Below are positions 26,401-34,713 of a stretch of 48,741 nt of DNA, in pieces. The translations under genes were made by a program, and so were the position numbers. The stretch spans positions 1-48,741 of the forward strand of contig JAKSKE010000007.1 in NCBI GenBank assembly GCA_024401895.1, written 5' to 3'. Below the pieces are notes generated by a model that had not been told where the DNA came from, did no database searches, and was given only the letters and a program-made list of their open reading frames with translations. This DNA is from Bacteroidales bacterium (lineage in GTDB: Bacteria > Bacteroidota > Bacteroidia > Bacteroidales > UBA932). Numbering within the stretch: the stretch's first letter is position 1; every line of letters starts with the position of its first letter.

Positions 26401-26762
26401 CGGCGGGCAGTTGACTTCACTATAGAAAAAGCCTGAGGCAGTATCTCGTCAAGGGCTTTTTCTATTGCTTCATCCTCTTCCTTCACCTGCTTGTCGGACT
26501 CTGTAGCAAGGGTTTCTTTCTCTGACAGAGGAATATCCTGCTCGAGTTTCTCCTTTATTTCCCTGATTCTGTTTTCGAACGGCTCCTCCACTTCGCGCAA
26601 TTTCTGCCTGAGACTTGCAGAGAGCGCCCTGAGTTCGTCGTTGGAAAGTTTGTCAATTGTTTCGTATGCGGCCAGAACCTTATCGAGAGTAGGCTTTATG
26701 GCTTTATAGTCCCTATCGGCCTTAGAGCCGAACAAGGCCTTGATTATTCCAGCAAAATTCAT
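23478..26762 (-). CDS. secA: Protein translocase ATPase SecA
   Basis: Motor of Sec-dependent protein export at the inner membrane. The 1094-residue length is typical of Bacteroidota, longer than the 901 of E. coli because of inserts in the first nucleotide-binding and helical domains. Seen: Walker A MATGEGKT (191-198), [40 protein letters not shown] and [13 protein letters not shown]. The C-terminus ends in the zinc finger [16 protein letters not shown] that binds SecB or ribosomes. It begins 19 bases after the 3' end of tRNA-Gly and is probably transcribed with it. Confidence 0.97.
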   Translation of the reverse strand: MNFAGIIKALFGSKADRDYKAIKPTLDKVLAAYETIDKLSNDELRALSASLRQKLREVEEPFENRIREIKEKLEQDIPLSEKETLATESDKQVKEEDEAIEKALDEILPQAFSIVKSTARRFKENETIEVTATPFDRDLSVDHDFVTIEGDKAVYRNHWIAGGNEITWDMVHYDVQLIGGIALHQGKIAEMATGEGKTLVATLPVFLNALAGKGVHMVTVNDYLSKRDSEWMGPLYMFHGLSVDCIDKHQPNSDARRRAYECDVTFGTNNEFGFDYLRDNMVIVQDDLVQRKHHFAIVDEVDSVLIDDARTPLIISGPVARDEDDAQFMEYRPYVEKLYQAQRALVNQILNEAKKKIAEGNEKDGGLLLLRAHKGLPKYQPLIKYLSEPGIKVILQKTENYYMQDNEREMPTVTDPLYFVINEQHHSVDMTDKGHEMLASQVGDDSFFILPDVGAATAEIEQMDIDLAQKQHRKDAVLEEFSIKSERVHTMIQLLKAYTMFEKDVDYVLVNENGVEKVKIVDESTGRIMEGRRWSDGLHQAVEAKENVKVEAATQTFATITLQNYFRMYHKLAGMTGTAETEAGEFWSIYKLDVMVIPTNRPIARDDQDDIIYKTKKAKYNAVIERIAELSAQGRPVLVGTTDVETSELLSRLLKLRGIKHNVLNAKEHAREAEIVAQAGQSSTVTIATNMAGRGTDIKLSPEVKAKGGLAIIGTERHDSRRVDRQLRGRAGRQGDPGSSTFYISLEDKLMRLFGSERIASMVDRLGMAENDAMESGMLSNAIEKAQQKVEENNFGIRKRLLEYDDVMNYQREAIYSRRRNAISGEKVEIDLQNMIFDTASLVVDSCKGDNYEAFCETVMSKLSIDPGFEPQEYESFKANDKVKRLCDVMTETYHRRMDIMVEKVMPILRNVYEKQGEMYQNIAIPISDGRKTMTLSVNLEKAYNSDGKEIVKTLTKNVILYQIDEHWKEHLREMDDLKQSVQNASYEQKDPIVVYKLESYNLFAGMLESLNRDVLTFLLRSFVPLSDANEAPRHAVQKRTDMSRMQARHTDLVTNGEQKANAPVKVDKKIGRNDPCPCGSGKKYKNCHGKVII

Positions 26763-26781
26763 CCTATATAAAAAAAATTAG

Positions 26782-26852
26782 AGCGGGATACGGGAGTCGG
26801 ACCCGCCTCCTTGGCTTGGGAAGCCAATGCACTACCGATGTGCTAATCCCGC
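26782..26852 (-). tRNA. tRNA-Gly(CCC)
   Basis: A complete 71-base cloverleaf on the minus strand: acceptor GCGGGAT/ATCCCGC, D-stem GCAC/GTGC with GG in the loop, anticodon stem TTGGC/GCCAA with loop TTCCCAA (anticodon CCC), 4-base variable loop, T-stem GCGGG/CCCGT. The discriminator is U and no CCA is encoded. The T-loop is TCCGACT: the position normally U55 (pseudouridine) is C, which is uncommon. Confidence 0.95.
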
Positions 26853-26861
26853 AAGAGCGCA

Positions 26862-26869
26862 CAAATATA
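26862..26869 (-). promoter_or_regulatory. Promoter -7 box for tRNA-Gly and secA
   Basis: TATATTTG on the minus strand is an exact TAnnTTTG box ten bases before the mature tRNA 5' end. It is back to back with the trpB2 promoter; the whole divergent region is 63 bases. Confidence 0.6.
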
Positions 26870-26903
26870 CATATAATTATTGTATTTTACTGCCGATTTA
26901 TAC

Positions 26904-26911
26904 TATTTTTG
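26904..26911 (+). promoter_or_regulatory. Promoter -7 box for trpB2
   Basis: TATTTTTG matches TAnnTTTG and ends five bases before the ATG at 26916, so the transcript would have almost no leader. A TTG at 26880-26882 is placed about right for the -33 element. Confidence 0.6.
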
Positions 26912-26915
26912 CGGT

Positions 26916-28235
26916 ATGAAACAAAAAAGATTTTTTCTCGAGGAATCCCAAATTCCACGGCAATGGTATAACATTCTGGCAGACCTGCCCGAAAAACCCG
27001 CCCCGATGCTCAATCCCAAGACCAGGCAACCGGTTACCGTAGAGGAACTGAGTACAATATTCTGTACAGAATGCTCGAAGCAGGAACTGAATACCACCGA
27101 CCGCTGGATAGACATTCCCCAACCGGTATTGGAAAAATACGCCTACTACCGCAGCACCCCACTTGTCAGGGCATACGGGCTTGAAGAAGCGCTGGGCACA
27201 CCCGCCCACATTTATTTCAAAAACGAGAGTGTAAGTCCCATAGGTTCGCACAAACTCAACTCCGCCCTTCCCCAGGCATACTACTGCAAACAGGAAGGCG
27301 CCACGAACGTAACCACAGAGACGGGAGCCGGCCAGTGGGGCACCGCCCTCGCCTACGCAGCCAAGGTGTTCGGACTCGAAGCCGCAGTATATCAAGTGAA
27401 GCTCACCTATGAGCAGAAGCCCTACCGCCGTTCAATGATGCAGGTGTTCGGGGCCCAGGTAACCCCTTCTCCCTCAATGTCAACCCGCGCCGGAAAAGAC
27501 ATACTCACCGCCAACCCCAACCATCAGGGCTCGCTGGGAACTGCAATTTCCGAGGCCGTGGAGCTTGCGCAGATGACTCCGGGATGCAAGTACGCGCTGG
27601 GATCCACGATGAACCACGTGAGCCTGCACCAGACGATCATCGGACTGGAGGCTGAAAAGCAGATGGAGATGGCCGGGGAATATCCCGACACCGTTATCGC
27701 CTGCTTTGGCGGAGGTTCCAATTTCGGAGGCATCGCCTTCCCTTTCCTGAGGCACAACCTCAGCGGAGAACGGCATACCCGTTTCATTGCCGCAGAGCCC
27801 GAGTCCTGCCCGAAACTTACCAAAGGCAGGTTCGAATATGATTTCGGCGACGAAGCCGGATACACTCCCCTCATTCCAATGTACACCCTCGGGCACGATT
27901 TCACCCCGTCCAACATCCACGCCGGCGGCCTGCGCTATCACGGCGCCGGAGCAATCGTTTCCCAGCTCATAAAGGACGGACTTATGGAAGGTATGGACAT
28001 TGCCCAGACCGAAGCGTTCGACGCATCTGTGCTTTTCGCAAAGGCAGAAGGAATCATTCCTGCACCTGAATCGGGGCACGCCATTGCAGCCGCCGTACGC
28101 GAGGCTCTTGAATGCAAGCGCACGGGCCGGGAGGCAACCATTCTCTTCAACCTGTCGGGAACCGGACTCGTAGATATGCCTTCCTACGATCAATATTTAA
28201 GAGGAAATCTTATTAATTTTAAATACGAACCATAA
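26916..28235 (+). CDS. trpB: Tryptophan synthase beta chain, TrpB2 type
   Basis: PLP enzyme joining indole and serine to tryptophan. The 439-residue sequence belongs to the TrpB2 group, which is longer than TrpB1 and often stands without trpA, as here. The PLP lysine is Lys113 in GSHKLNSA; the phosphate loop is CFGGGSNFGG; other markers are TETGAGQWGTALAYA and the late LSGTGLVDM. No other trp gene is in the window, so salvage of indole is a plausible role. I use the ATG at 26916; a longer frame from 26880 would include the promoter box. Confidence 0.94.
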   Translation: MKQKRFFLEESQIPRQWYNILADLPEKPAPMLNPKTRQPVTVEELSTIFCTECSKQELNTTDRWIDIPQPVLEKYAYYRSTPLVRAYGLEEALGTPAHIYFKNESVSPIGSHKLNSALPQAYYCKQEGATNVTTETGAGQWGTALAYAAKVFGLEAAVYQVKLTYEQKPYRRSMMQVFGAQVTPSPSMSTRAGKDILTANPNHQGSLGTAISEAVELAQMTPGCKYALGSTMNHVSLHQTIIGLEAEKQMEMAGEYPDTVIACFGGGSNFGGIAFPFLRHNLSGERHTRFIAAEPESCPKLTKGRFEYDFGDEAGYTPLIPMYTLGHDFTPSNIHAGGLRYHGAGAIVSQLIKDGLMEGMDIAQTEAFDASVLFAKAEGIIPAPESGHAIAAAVREALECKRTGREATILFNLSGTGLVDMPSYDQYLRGNLINFKYEP

Positions 28236-28296
28236 AATATTTTTGCAGGATATAAAAAATTACATAACTTAGCGGTGAAGTTTTTCATAGTTTAAG

Positions 28297-28362
28297 TTTA
28301 GGTTAAGTAACGGGCCATTCGCAGTGATGCAAGTGGTCCGTGAATTTTTTATATGACCTAAA
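28297..28362 (+). terminator. Nested hairpin with T-run downstream of trpB2
   Basis: An 8-bp stem (ACGGGCCA at 28310-28317, TGGTCCGT at 28334-28341, one G-U pair) is followed by a T-rich run at 28345-28350, as in an intrinsic terminator. Its loop holds a small GCA/TGC hairpin, and outer arms TTTAGGT (28297-28303) and ACCTAAA (28356-28362) enclose the whole. The rest of 28236-28460 is AT-rich with the promoter of the next gene. Confidence 0.55.
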
Positions 28363-28420
28363 GAAAAAAGCTCAAAAAAATATACTTCTGTTTTTATAAC
28401 TGGCTTTGCAACAGTTTATG

Positions 28421-28428
28421 TATGTTTG
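28421..28428 (+). promoter_or_regulatory. Promoter -7 box for the DUF4493/DUF6359 lipoprotein gene
   Basis: TATGTTTG matches TAnnTTTG, 33 bases before the ATG at 28461. The nearest TTTG upstream (28405-28408) is too close to be a standard -33 element. Confidence 0.45.
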
Positions 28429-28460
28429 CAGTCCCCACCGGGGATTTAAACAATACTGCT

Positions 28461-29546
28461 ATGAAAAATTTCAAGACCTTTTTGAGCGCATTATGCGCGG
28501 CTCTATGCCTGTTTTCCTGTGATTTAAACCTGCAAAAAACGCTCTCTGCCCCGCCCTGCGGATATCTGAGCCTGCGTTTCGGAGATCTTCCCGCCGTTTC
28601 TAAGGCATACGGGAATGTACCGGACACCAGCGAATTCCGCATAAGTATCCTGTCGCAGGAAGGACAGCGCGTCATCTTTCAGGGCTTCTACTATGACATT
28701 CCCGCCGAAATGGAACTGGCCCCCGGGAAATACACGGTGAGTGCCCAGTCCTGCGAATTCTGCGAGCCTCTTTTCGACTGCCCCCAGTACGGGTACACGC
28801 AGGACGTTGAAATATTCGACGGCAAGACAAGCTGCGTGATTCTGGACTGCACCCAGACCAACGCCGGGGTCAGGCTTATCTTCGACCCCGCATTCAGGTC
28901 GAGTTATCCTTCCGCCCAAATCTATGTTTCCTCGGCAAAGGGAAGGTTGCTTTACGGCTACAATGAAAGGCGCACAGGCTATTTTCTGCCGGGAGAAATC
29001 AATGTCTCGCTTTTCGAAGGCAATTCAGCCGTCAGCATTGCAAACCGAACCGTCAAAGAGCGCGAAACGCTCGTTCTCAAACTGAATTCGGCAGAATATG
29101 CAACCCTTGCCAGCGGCATAGAATTCCTGCTGGACACAACGGTTTTCTACACGAATGAAGACCTGTACCCGAACGGCTCCGAATACGGCTGGGACACCCC
29201 TCCGGCGGCAGATGCAATAAGCGTGCAGCAGGCCGGCAGTCACATGGGGGAAACAGACGTATGGGTCAGAGGCTATATTGCAGGGGTTTCCAAATCCAGT
29301 TCGAGCTCCGAATTCCAGAGTCCCTTCTCCAGCAACACAAACCTTCTTCTGTCCCCCACCGCAAACAATACCGACAGGGAAAGCTGCATTGCAGTGGAAC
29401 TTGCAAAAGGAAATATCCGGGACGCCCTCAATCTAAAGGATCATCCCGGATATCTGAACCGTAAGATACGGCTTAAAGGAAATATCGAAGAATCTTATTT
29501 CGGCCTCACCGGCCTGAAAAAAATCAAGGATTTCGAATGGGAATAG
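28461..29546 (+). CDS. Lipoprotein with DUF4493-like and DUF6359-like domains
   Basis: A 361-residue lipoprotein (lipobox Cys20, LFSC). The first 210 residues match the DUF4493 plan: CGYLSLRFGDLPAVSKA, then ELAPGKYTVSAQSCE and a strand-rich domain (VRLIFDPAFRSSYPSAQIYV). The last 100 residues resemble DUF6359, an OB-fold-like module: TDVWVRGYIAGV, TNLLLSPTANNT and LNRKIRLKGNIEESYFG. Such proteins are common in Bacteroidales and uncharacterised, probably surface exposed. The frame opens at 28422, but the Met at 28461 begins the signal peptide. It ends three bases from the convergent NigD-like gene. Confidence 0.78.
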   Translation: MKNFKTFLSALCAALCLFSCDLNLQKTLSAPPCGYLSLRFGDLPAVSKAYGNVPDTSEFRISILSQEGQRVIFQGFYYDIPAEMELAPGKYTVSAQSCEFCEPLFDCPQYGYTQDVEIFDGKTSCVILDCTQTNAGVRLIFDPAFRSSYPSAQIYVSSAKGRLLYGYNERRTGYFLPGEINVSLFEGNSAVSIANRTVKERETLVLKLNSAEYATLASGIEFLLDTTVFYTNEDLYPNGSEYGWDTPPAADAISVQQAGSHMGETDVWVRGYIAGVSKSSSSSEFQSPFSSNTNLLLSPTANNTDRESCIAVELAKGNIRDALNLKDHPGYLNRKIRLKGNIEESYFGLTGLKKIKDFEWE

Positions 29547-29549
29547 AGG

Positions 29550-30248
29550 CTACCAGTCGGTTCTGGAACAGTAGTCGAAACTTGTGCTGGCGGTTGTGCC
29601 AGTAGCGGAGCTGTTCCATTTGAGAGTCAGTTTCACGGTCTTTCCGTTTGTGTCGGGAAGGCTCTTGAGCGGGAAATTGATGTATCCCTGGCCTTCCATA
29701 AGGGGCTCGTCTCCGCCGGCATTGTACCTGAGCTGAACCTCATAGGGGTCGTCGGGATTTGCGCCGTAAACCAGATTTATAGTGTGGTTATTGTCGGGGT
29801 CGGAGAAAGGAAATACAAAAGCCACGCAAAGATATCCGTCCTCTATCATTGTGGTAGGAAATACCGTATCTCCAAGATACAGCCCGATTTTGTCGTTTCC
29901 GTAAGCGGCGGCATCGTCGGAGGTGTGAGGCACCGGAGCCTTTGTAGCGATTGTGTCGGCCGCCTGAAGGTCAACGAGCCTTGTCTCGGAATAGCCTTGG
30001 ATGGAAATGGTGGCAGGGCCGTAGTCGGCATAGCGGATGATCAATCTCTTTTCAGATTCCTTGAAAGGATAGGCGACCTTTGTCCTTGGGGTAAGAGCGG
30101 TATTCTCGGCAACTTCCATAAAGTAGCTTCCGTCGGCCGTAGGCCTCATTGTAACCGTACCATAAGCCAGGACATAGGGATTTTCCTGTCTGTTGCAGGC
30201 GCACAGCGTCATTGCAGACGCCAATAAAACAATCAAAAGTTTTTTCAT
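29550..30248 (-). CDS. NigD-like lipoprotein
   Basis: A 232-residue lipoprotein (lipobox Cys18, LCAC) resembling NigD-like proteins of Bacteroides: an N-terminal OB-like part (ENPYVLAYGTVTMRPTADGS, then YFMEVAENTALTP and LIIRYADYG) and a C-terminal beta-sandwich (YLCVAFVFPFSDPDNNHTIN, VQLRYNAGGD). Despite the name no bacteriocin immunity role is shown for this family in general. I start it at 30248 at the signal peptide rather than 30266. It follows the transporter-rhamnosidase gene after 24 bases and is probably the last gene of the long pyr-containing operon. Confidence 0.8.
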   Translation of the reverse strand: MKKLLIVLLASAMTLCACNRQENPYVLAYGTVTMRPTADGSYFMEVAENTALTPRTKVAYPFKESEKRLIIRYADYGPATISIQGYSETRLVDLQAADTIATKAPVPHTSDDAAAYGNDKIGLYLGDTVFPTTMIEDGYLCVAFVFPFSDPDNNHTINLVYGANPDDPYEVQLRYNAGGDEPLMEGQGYINFPLKSLPDTNGKTVKLTLKWNSSATGTTASTSFDYCSRTDW

Positions 30249-30272
30249 GATATATGATATAAACAATAAATA

Positions 30273-33005
30273 TTACTCAGTTATGACTACTCCGGAAGGA
30301 GCGCTGATATCTGTTTTCAAAAATCCTGCCGCAGTTTTGCTCACACTCACGCTAACAACTCCATAAGGTGTTGGGAATGAGCCTTTTGCCCATTCCAGAT
30401 TACCCAAATGAGGTTCTATGCGCAGTTTGCGTCCCCCGTCAGAAATGTCAGTGACACCCAGGATATACTGCGTAAGGAAAGTCGCCGGCCCGGAAGCCCA
30501 GCCGTGGCAGAAGCTGTGACGGTAGCCTTTGTAGCAGTAATTCCCATAGGTCCTGTGGACATCGGTCTTCCCTTCGGCGGGAGCCTCGTCGATGCGTCCG
30601 GCACCCTCCATCCAGTCTATGTCGAAATCTTCCCAGAAGGTAGTGGCTCCAAGGTCCAGCATCCCGCCCCAATATTCCGAAATTATGTCCATTGCAGCCT
30701 GGTACTCTCCGGCCTTGGCGAGAGCCTGAAGCATATAGAAGCCGTAAAAGGTTGAAAATCCGTGGGAACCTCCGCGCAGGATTTCCTGTGCGGCATCCCG
30801 GGCAGGCATAATGCCGGCCAGGCTCATAAGGGCAAGCGCCTGTTTGCGTCCGGGCAGTGAAGGGTCTTTCCGCTCGTCCAGGAAGGATTGGAGACGTTGT
30901 GGCGCGGCCCGGGCAAGAATGGCCCCTGCGTCGGCGCAACGAAGCGCGAGTTCTTCTTCTCCAAGGATTGAACAAAGCTGCTGTCCGGCTTCCATAGCCA
31001 TTATCATCAGGGACTGCAACCCGCAGCCTATGGCGGTAGGGTCGGCGTTGGAAGGCCAGTCGAGGAAACGGCCGCCGTCCAGACACTCGATGCCGTCGGC
31101 GCCGATACATCCCAGGAGCTGGTCTATGAGCGCACACACATACTGCCGCTGGCCTTCAAGGTAAGCGGCATTGCCCTGGTAGCAGTACCAGTCGCGCTGA
31201 ATGAGCAACCACCATATTGAATACGAACTGATTGCGTTCATCCAGGCATTTCCGCGGCCGGCGACAATGGGGGTTTCGTCGCGTACCAGGTCGAGGCTGC
31301 GCTCGACGCAGGGTACCCATCCGTAAGCATTGCATATTGTCATCACCTCGGGATGCATATCCCCTATCCATACCAGACGGTCCCGTTTTATTCCGTCCCA
31401 CACATAGTTCTGCATATTCTGGCTTACCGTATATACAGCCGTCTCCCATATACGGTTAAGCCGGCTGTCGCTGCAGCAGAAACTGCCCTTCAGCGGCACG
31501 TCCAGACATTCGTTGTAGGCCGAGACTTCCCGCAGAAGCAGGATATCGGAGGGGTCCTGCACGTCGATGCGCGCGAAGCGGAAGCCGCTGCCGCCGAATT
31601 CCCGGCAACCCAGCCAGGGCAGTTCGGTCACGAAATCGCGTACTGCGTGGTCGTTCCCTGCCCCGTTGTGGCCGTCAATGTCGCAGCAGGCCTCGCTGTA
31701 GGATTCTCCGAACCGGATTCTCACCTTGACAGGCTTTCCACCGGGATACTGGCCGGTAACGATGCGCAGGCCGCCCTGCAATTCCTTTCCAAAGTCGAGC
31801 AGCAGTGCCGCTCCCGAATTACCCTGCGCCATAAGACAGCAGCAGTCCTTGCTTCCAAGGACTGCCTGACCCTTTCCTTCCGAAAGGAGTAATGTATCGT
31901 CTTTAACCGAACCGCTCAGGGGAATGGTTCTGACAGGGCTTACATACCGTCGCACTACCGCGGCTTCGGCATTCTCCCGCACCGGTTCGGGCTCACGCGA
32001 TTTTATAAGCTCCGGCACGAAGGTGCTGAACACCAGAATTGCCAGACCCAGCACCAGAACCAGCACCGTTTTCTTCGTAACTCCCTTCCATTCCTTGAGG
32101 ATAATTCCCCACACATTGGAGAAAGTGACGTTGAGTGCCATAAGGATACACCAGCTGAAAGTGATGAGGGCCGGATATTCGCTCAGGAATCCCTTGCCCA
32201 GGCTGAGCCCGAAGAACTGGCTGTACCACAGCAGTCCGGCCAGCGCGCAAAACAGTATATTGCTGCGCCACAGAGCAGGTTTGGCATAGTCTCCAAAGGT
32301 CTTGTTCTTCCTGTTCTGGAGCAGACAGTAAACGGCATTTGTAAGGAATCCACCCAGGGTTACCAGCAGGGTGGCCGGCAGGGACTTGAATATTTCGGGG
32401 CTCTGTTCAAAGTGCAGGGGCGCTCCGAAACTCAGGCCAATGTTGAAGCAGGCGCTCATAAAACCGGCCAGCAGGGCCACCGCAATGCCCTTGGGGAAGT
32501 TGAAGTCCTTGACTGCTTTCTTCTTTTCCTCTTCGGGCAGGGTCGCGGCCTTCATAGCTCCGGCTACGCCTATGATGGCTATACCTACAAGGGTTACAAC
32601 CACGCCTATTATCACACTGGAGGTAAGGTCGGCTGCGTGTCCCGTGAACACCGGTCCCAGAATTGCTCCCAGCCCGGCACAGGTTCCAAGGGCAATGCTC
32701 TGCCCGAGGGCCACTCCCAGGTAGCGCATCGAAAGCCCGAAAGTAAGGCCACCCACTCCCCACAGCATTCCAAAGAGTATGGTAAGGAGGGAATCGCTGG
32801 GATTGGCGGCTACCAGCTCCCATAGAGAATGCCCCTGCGGAACTGCGAGCAAGGCTCCCAGCAGAGGGAAAACCAGCCAGGCAAAAATGCCCTGCACAAG
32901 CCAGTATGATTCCCAGCTCCATTTCTTAATTCTATTGATTGGCACATAACTGCTCGATTGGCAGAACGCACCGGCTGCAATGATTATCAGTCCTATTATC
33001 AGCAT
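30273..33005 (-). CDS. RhaT-type rhamnose:H+ symporter fused to a GH78-like alpha-L-rhamnosidase
   Basis: A single 910-residue frame with two enzymatic parts. Residues 1-335 match RhaT along their length, with ten membrane helices; INRIKKWSWESYW and MRYLGVALGQSIALGT are close to the E. coli protein. Residues 375-500 resemble the beta-sandwich of bacterial rhamnosidases (LLLDFGKELQGGLRIVTGQY), 505-845 an (alpha/alpha)6 catalytic domain with WDGIKRDRLVWIGDMHPE (Asp537, Asp542, Asp549) and TTFWED (Glu792, likely general base), and 855-910 the C-terminal beta domain. At the position I align with the general acid, Asp542 replaces Glu. Basic loops (NRIKK, KEEE/KKK region, RKNK, KEWKGVTKK) fall after helices 1, 5, 7 and 9, so by the positive-inside rule the C-terminus is periplasmic. 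The hydrolase has no signal peptide of its own. It lies 18 bases after pyrB. Confidence 0.88.
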   Translation of the reverse strand: MLIIGLIIIAAGAFCQSSSYVPINRIKKWSWESYWLVQGIFAWLVFPLLGALLAVPQGHSLWELVAANPSDSLLTILFGMLWGVGGLTFGLSMRYLGVALGQSIALGTCAGLGAILGPVFTGHAADLTSSVIIGVVVTLVGIAIIGVAGAMKAATLPEEEKKKAVKDFNFPKGIAVALLAGFMSACFNIGLSFGAPLHFEQSPEIFKSLPATLLVTLGGFLTNAVYCLLQNRKNKTFGDYAKPALWRSNILFCALAGLLWYSQFFGLSLGKGFLSEYPALITFSWCILMALNVTFSNVWGIILKEWKGVTKKTVLVLVLGLAILVFSTFVPELIKSREPEPVRENAEAAVVRRYVSPVRTIPLSGSVKDDTLLLSEGKGQAVLGSKDCCCLMAQGNSGAALLLDFGKELQGGLRIVTGQYPGGKPVKVRIRFGESYSEACCDIDGHNGAGNDHAVRDFVTELPWLGCREFGGSGFRFARIDVQDPSDILLLREVSAYNECLDVPLKGSFCCSDSRLNRIWETAVYTVSQNMQNYVWDGIKRDRLVWIGDMHPEVMTICNAYGWVPCVERSLDLVRDETPIVAGRGNAWMNAISSYSIWWLLIQRDWYCYQGNAAYLEGQRQYVCALIDQLLGCIGADGIECLDGGRFLDWPSNADPTAIGCGLQSLMIMAMEAGQQLCSILGEEELALRCADAGAILARAAPQRLQSFLDERKDPSLPGRKQALALMSLAGIMPARDAAQEILRGGSHGFSTFYGFYMLQALAKAGEYQAAMDIISEYWGGMLDLGATTFWEDFDIDWMEGAGRIDEAPAEGKTDVHRTYGNYCYKGYRHSFCHGWASGPATFLTQYILGVTDISDGGRKLRIEPHLGNLEWAKGSFPTPYGVVSVSVSKTAAGFLKTDISAPSGVVITE

Positions 33006-33023
33006 AACGAAAGATGTTGTGGT

Positions 33024-34103
33024 TTATACTATTATTGAATCGCAGTATGCGCAGCGCACCACTCCGTTCTCACCCTTGTGGACAAGCGGAGCCACATTTT
33101 CGTGGTTGGAGATGCACTTGCTGTTACGGCACTGGGCCGTTGCGCAGGAATAGAAACCGGAAGAAGCCGGAGCCGTGCGCGACTCGTCATCCTTCCACTC
33201 CAACAGCCTGCAAATGAGCGCCATCCTCACGAATTTACCGTTTTCCACCTGCCTGAAGTAAGCCGCCCTGGGGTCGGAATCCACCTCGGGGCAAATCTCA
33301 TTCACCCTGGGGAGAGGATGCAGCACTGCCATCTGAGGCTTTGCCAATTTCATTTTTCCTGCATCCAGCACAAAGCTGTCCTTTACCCTTTCGAACTCTT
33401 CTTCATCCAGGAAACGCTCCTTTTGAACGCGGGTCATATAGAGCACGTCGAGTTCTCCTATAACCTCCTCTATGGTAGACACTTCCCTATAGGTTATGCC
33501 CATCCGGTCGCAGACGTCCTGCTTGATATAACCGGGGAGCCTGAGTTCGGGAGGTGCAATGAGGATAACCTTAACGTCACGGTAGCGCGACAGAGCCTTG
33601 ATAAGGGAATGGACGGTGCGGCCGAATTTAAGGTCGCCGCAGAATCCTATGGTTATTCCGTCTATGCGGCCGAGTTCCCGTTTAATGGTCAGGAGGTCGG
33701 TAAGGGTTTGGGTAGGATGTGCGTGAGAGCCGTCTCCGGCATTGATTACAGGCACCTCGGACACCGTAGATGCAACGTAGGGAGCACCTTCGAGCGGATG
33801 CCGCATTGCAATTATGTCGGCGAACTTGCCCACTACCCTTACCGTATCGCCGACGGTCTCACCCTTACTGACAGACGAACTCCTGGCATCCGAGAACCCC
33901 AGGACATTGCCTCCCAGTTCCATCATAGCTGCCGTGAAACTGAGTCTGGTGCGGGTGCTGGGCTCATAGAAGAGAGTGGCCAGTTTGCGGCCGCGCATTC
34001 TGTCGCTGTACTTTTCCCTGTCGGCTATTATATCCTGAGCCAGGCTTATAATGGAATTGGTTTCCTCCAGAGTGAGGTCGGTAGGGTCTATGAGATGTTT
34101 CAT
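33024..34103 (-). CDS. pyrB: Aspartate carbamoyltransferase with fused PyrI-type zinc domain
   Basis: Makes carbamoyl-aspartate from carbamoyl phosphate and aspartate, second step of UMP synthesis. Residues 1-305 are a normal catalytic chain: [46 protein letters not shown] and HPLPRVNEI. Residues 316-359 are extra and match the zinc domain of the regulatory chain PyrI (C325RNSKC330ISNHENV ... C351AYC354), with the Cys-x4-Cys and Cys-x2-Cys spacing of that domain. The nucleotide-binding domain of PyrI is absent and no pyrI gene is in the window. Full PyrB-PyrI fusions are known in other bacteria; a zinc-domain-only fusion is unfamiliar to me. It overlaps pyrE by four bases. Confidence 0.93.
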   Translation of the reverse strand: MKHLIDPTDLTLEETNSIISLAQDIIADREKYSDRMRGRKLATLFYEPSTRTRLSFTAAMMELGGNVLGFSDARSSSVSKGETVGDTVRVVGKFADIIAMRHPLEGAPYVASTVSEVPVINAGDGSHAHPTQTLTDLLTIKRELGRIDGITIGFCGDLKFGRTVHSLIKALSRYRDVKVILIAPPELRLPGYIKQDVCDRMGITYREVSTIEEVIGELDVLYMTRVQKERFLDEEEFERVKDSFVLDAGKMKLAKPQMAVLHPLPRVNEICPEVDSDPRAAYFRQVENGKFVRMALICRLLEWKDDESRTAPASSGFYSCATAQCRNSKCISNHENVAPLVHKGENGVVRCAYCDSIIV

Positions 34104-34708
34104 AAACTGTTTCGGAAATTAAGTACGGTTTGTTTCTGTTCTGCGGTAATATATTTTTCCTCCACGGCAACGTCCACGAGTGTGTCCAGGTTGGACAGGG
34201 AGTGATTCTCGACTTTCGCTGCGGCAAGCCTTTCAACGCCCTTCTTAAGGCCGTAGGTGAATATGCTCACGATTCCCAGTACCTGCGCTCCGGCTTCGCG
34301 GAGGGCTTCAACCACGTCTATTACACTGCCTCCTGTAGAAATGAGGTCTTCTATTACGACCACTCTGGTGCCGGGCTCCATTTTCCCTTCTATTTTATTG
34401 TTTCGGCCGTGAGTCTTGGCTTCGCCTCTCACATAGCCCATAGGCAGGTCCAGAATCGCCCCGGCAATTGCAGCGTGGGCTATCCCGGCCGTACTTGTTC
34501 CCATAAGCATCTGAACCGTAGGGTAATATTCCATTACCGTATTGGCAATCGCCTGCTCTACCTTTACCCTTGCCGTCGGAGCCGAAAGTATGAGACGGTT
34601 GTCACAATAGATGGGACTCTTTATGCCGCTGGCCCAGGTGAAAGGGTCGTCGGGTCTGAGGAACACCGCACCAATGTCGAGCAGCTGTTTTGCAATTTCT
34701 CTTTCCAT
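34100..34708 (-). CDS. pyrE: Orotate phosphoribosyltransferase
   Basis: Transfers the phosphoribosyl group of PRPP to orotate to give OMP. The 202-residue protein has the PRPP loop [14 protein letters not shown], the N-terminal [19 protein letters not shown] and the catalytic-loop [15 protein letters not shown] start it at 34708 ([10 protein letters not shown]), five bases after the pyrF stop; the frame is open to 34747, inside pyrF. It overlaps pyrB by four bases. Confidence 0.96.
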   Translation of the reverse strand: MEREIAKQLLDIGAVFLRPDDPFTWASGIKSPIYCDNRLILSAPTARVKVEQAIANTVMEYYPTVQMLMGTSTAGIAHAAIAGAILDLPMGYVRGEAKTHGRNNKIEGKMEPGTRVVVIEDLISTGGSVIDVVEALREAGAQVLGIVSIFTYGLKKGVERLAAAKVENHSLSNLDTLVDVAVEEKYITAEQKQTVLNFRNSL

Positions 34709-34713
34709 ATTCA

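Noticed and set aside
28297-28362. Riboswitch or attenuator for the DUF4493/DUF6359 lipoprotein gene
   Set aside because: That gene has its own -7 box at 28421-28428, downstream of the structure, and no known riboswitch pattern is seen. It is kept as a terminator-like element instead.
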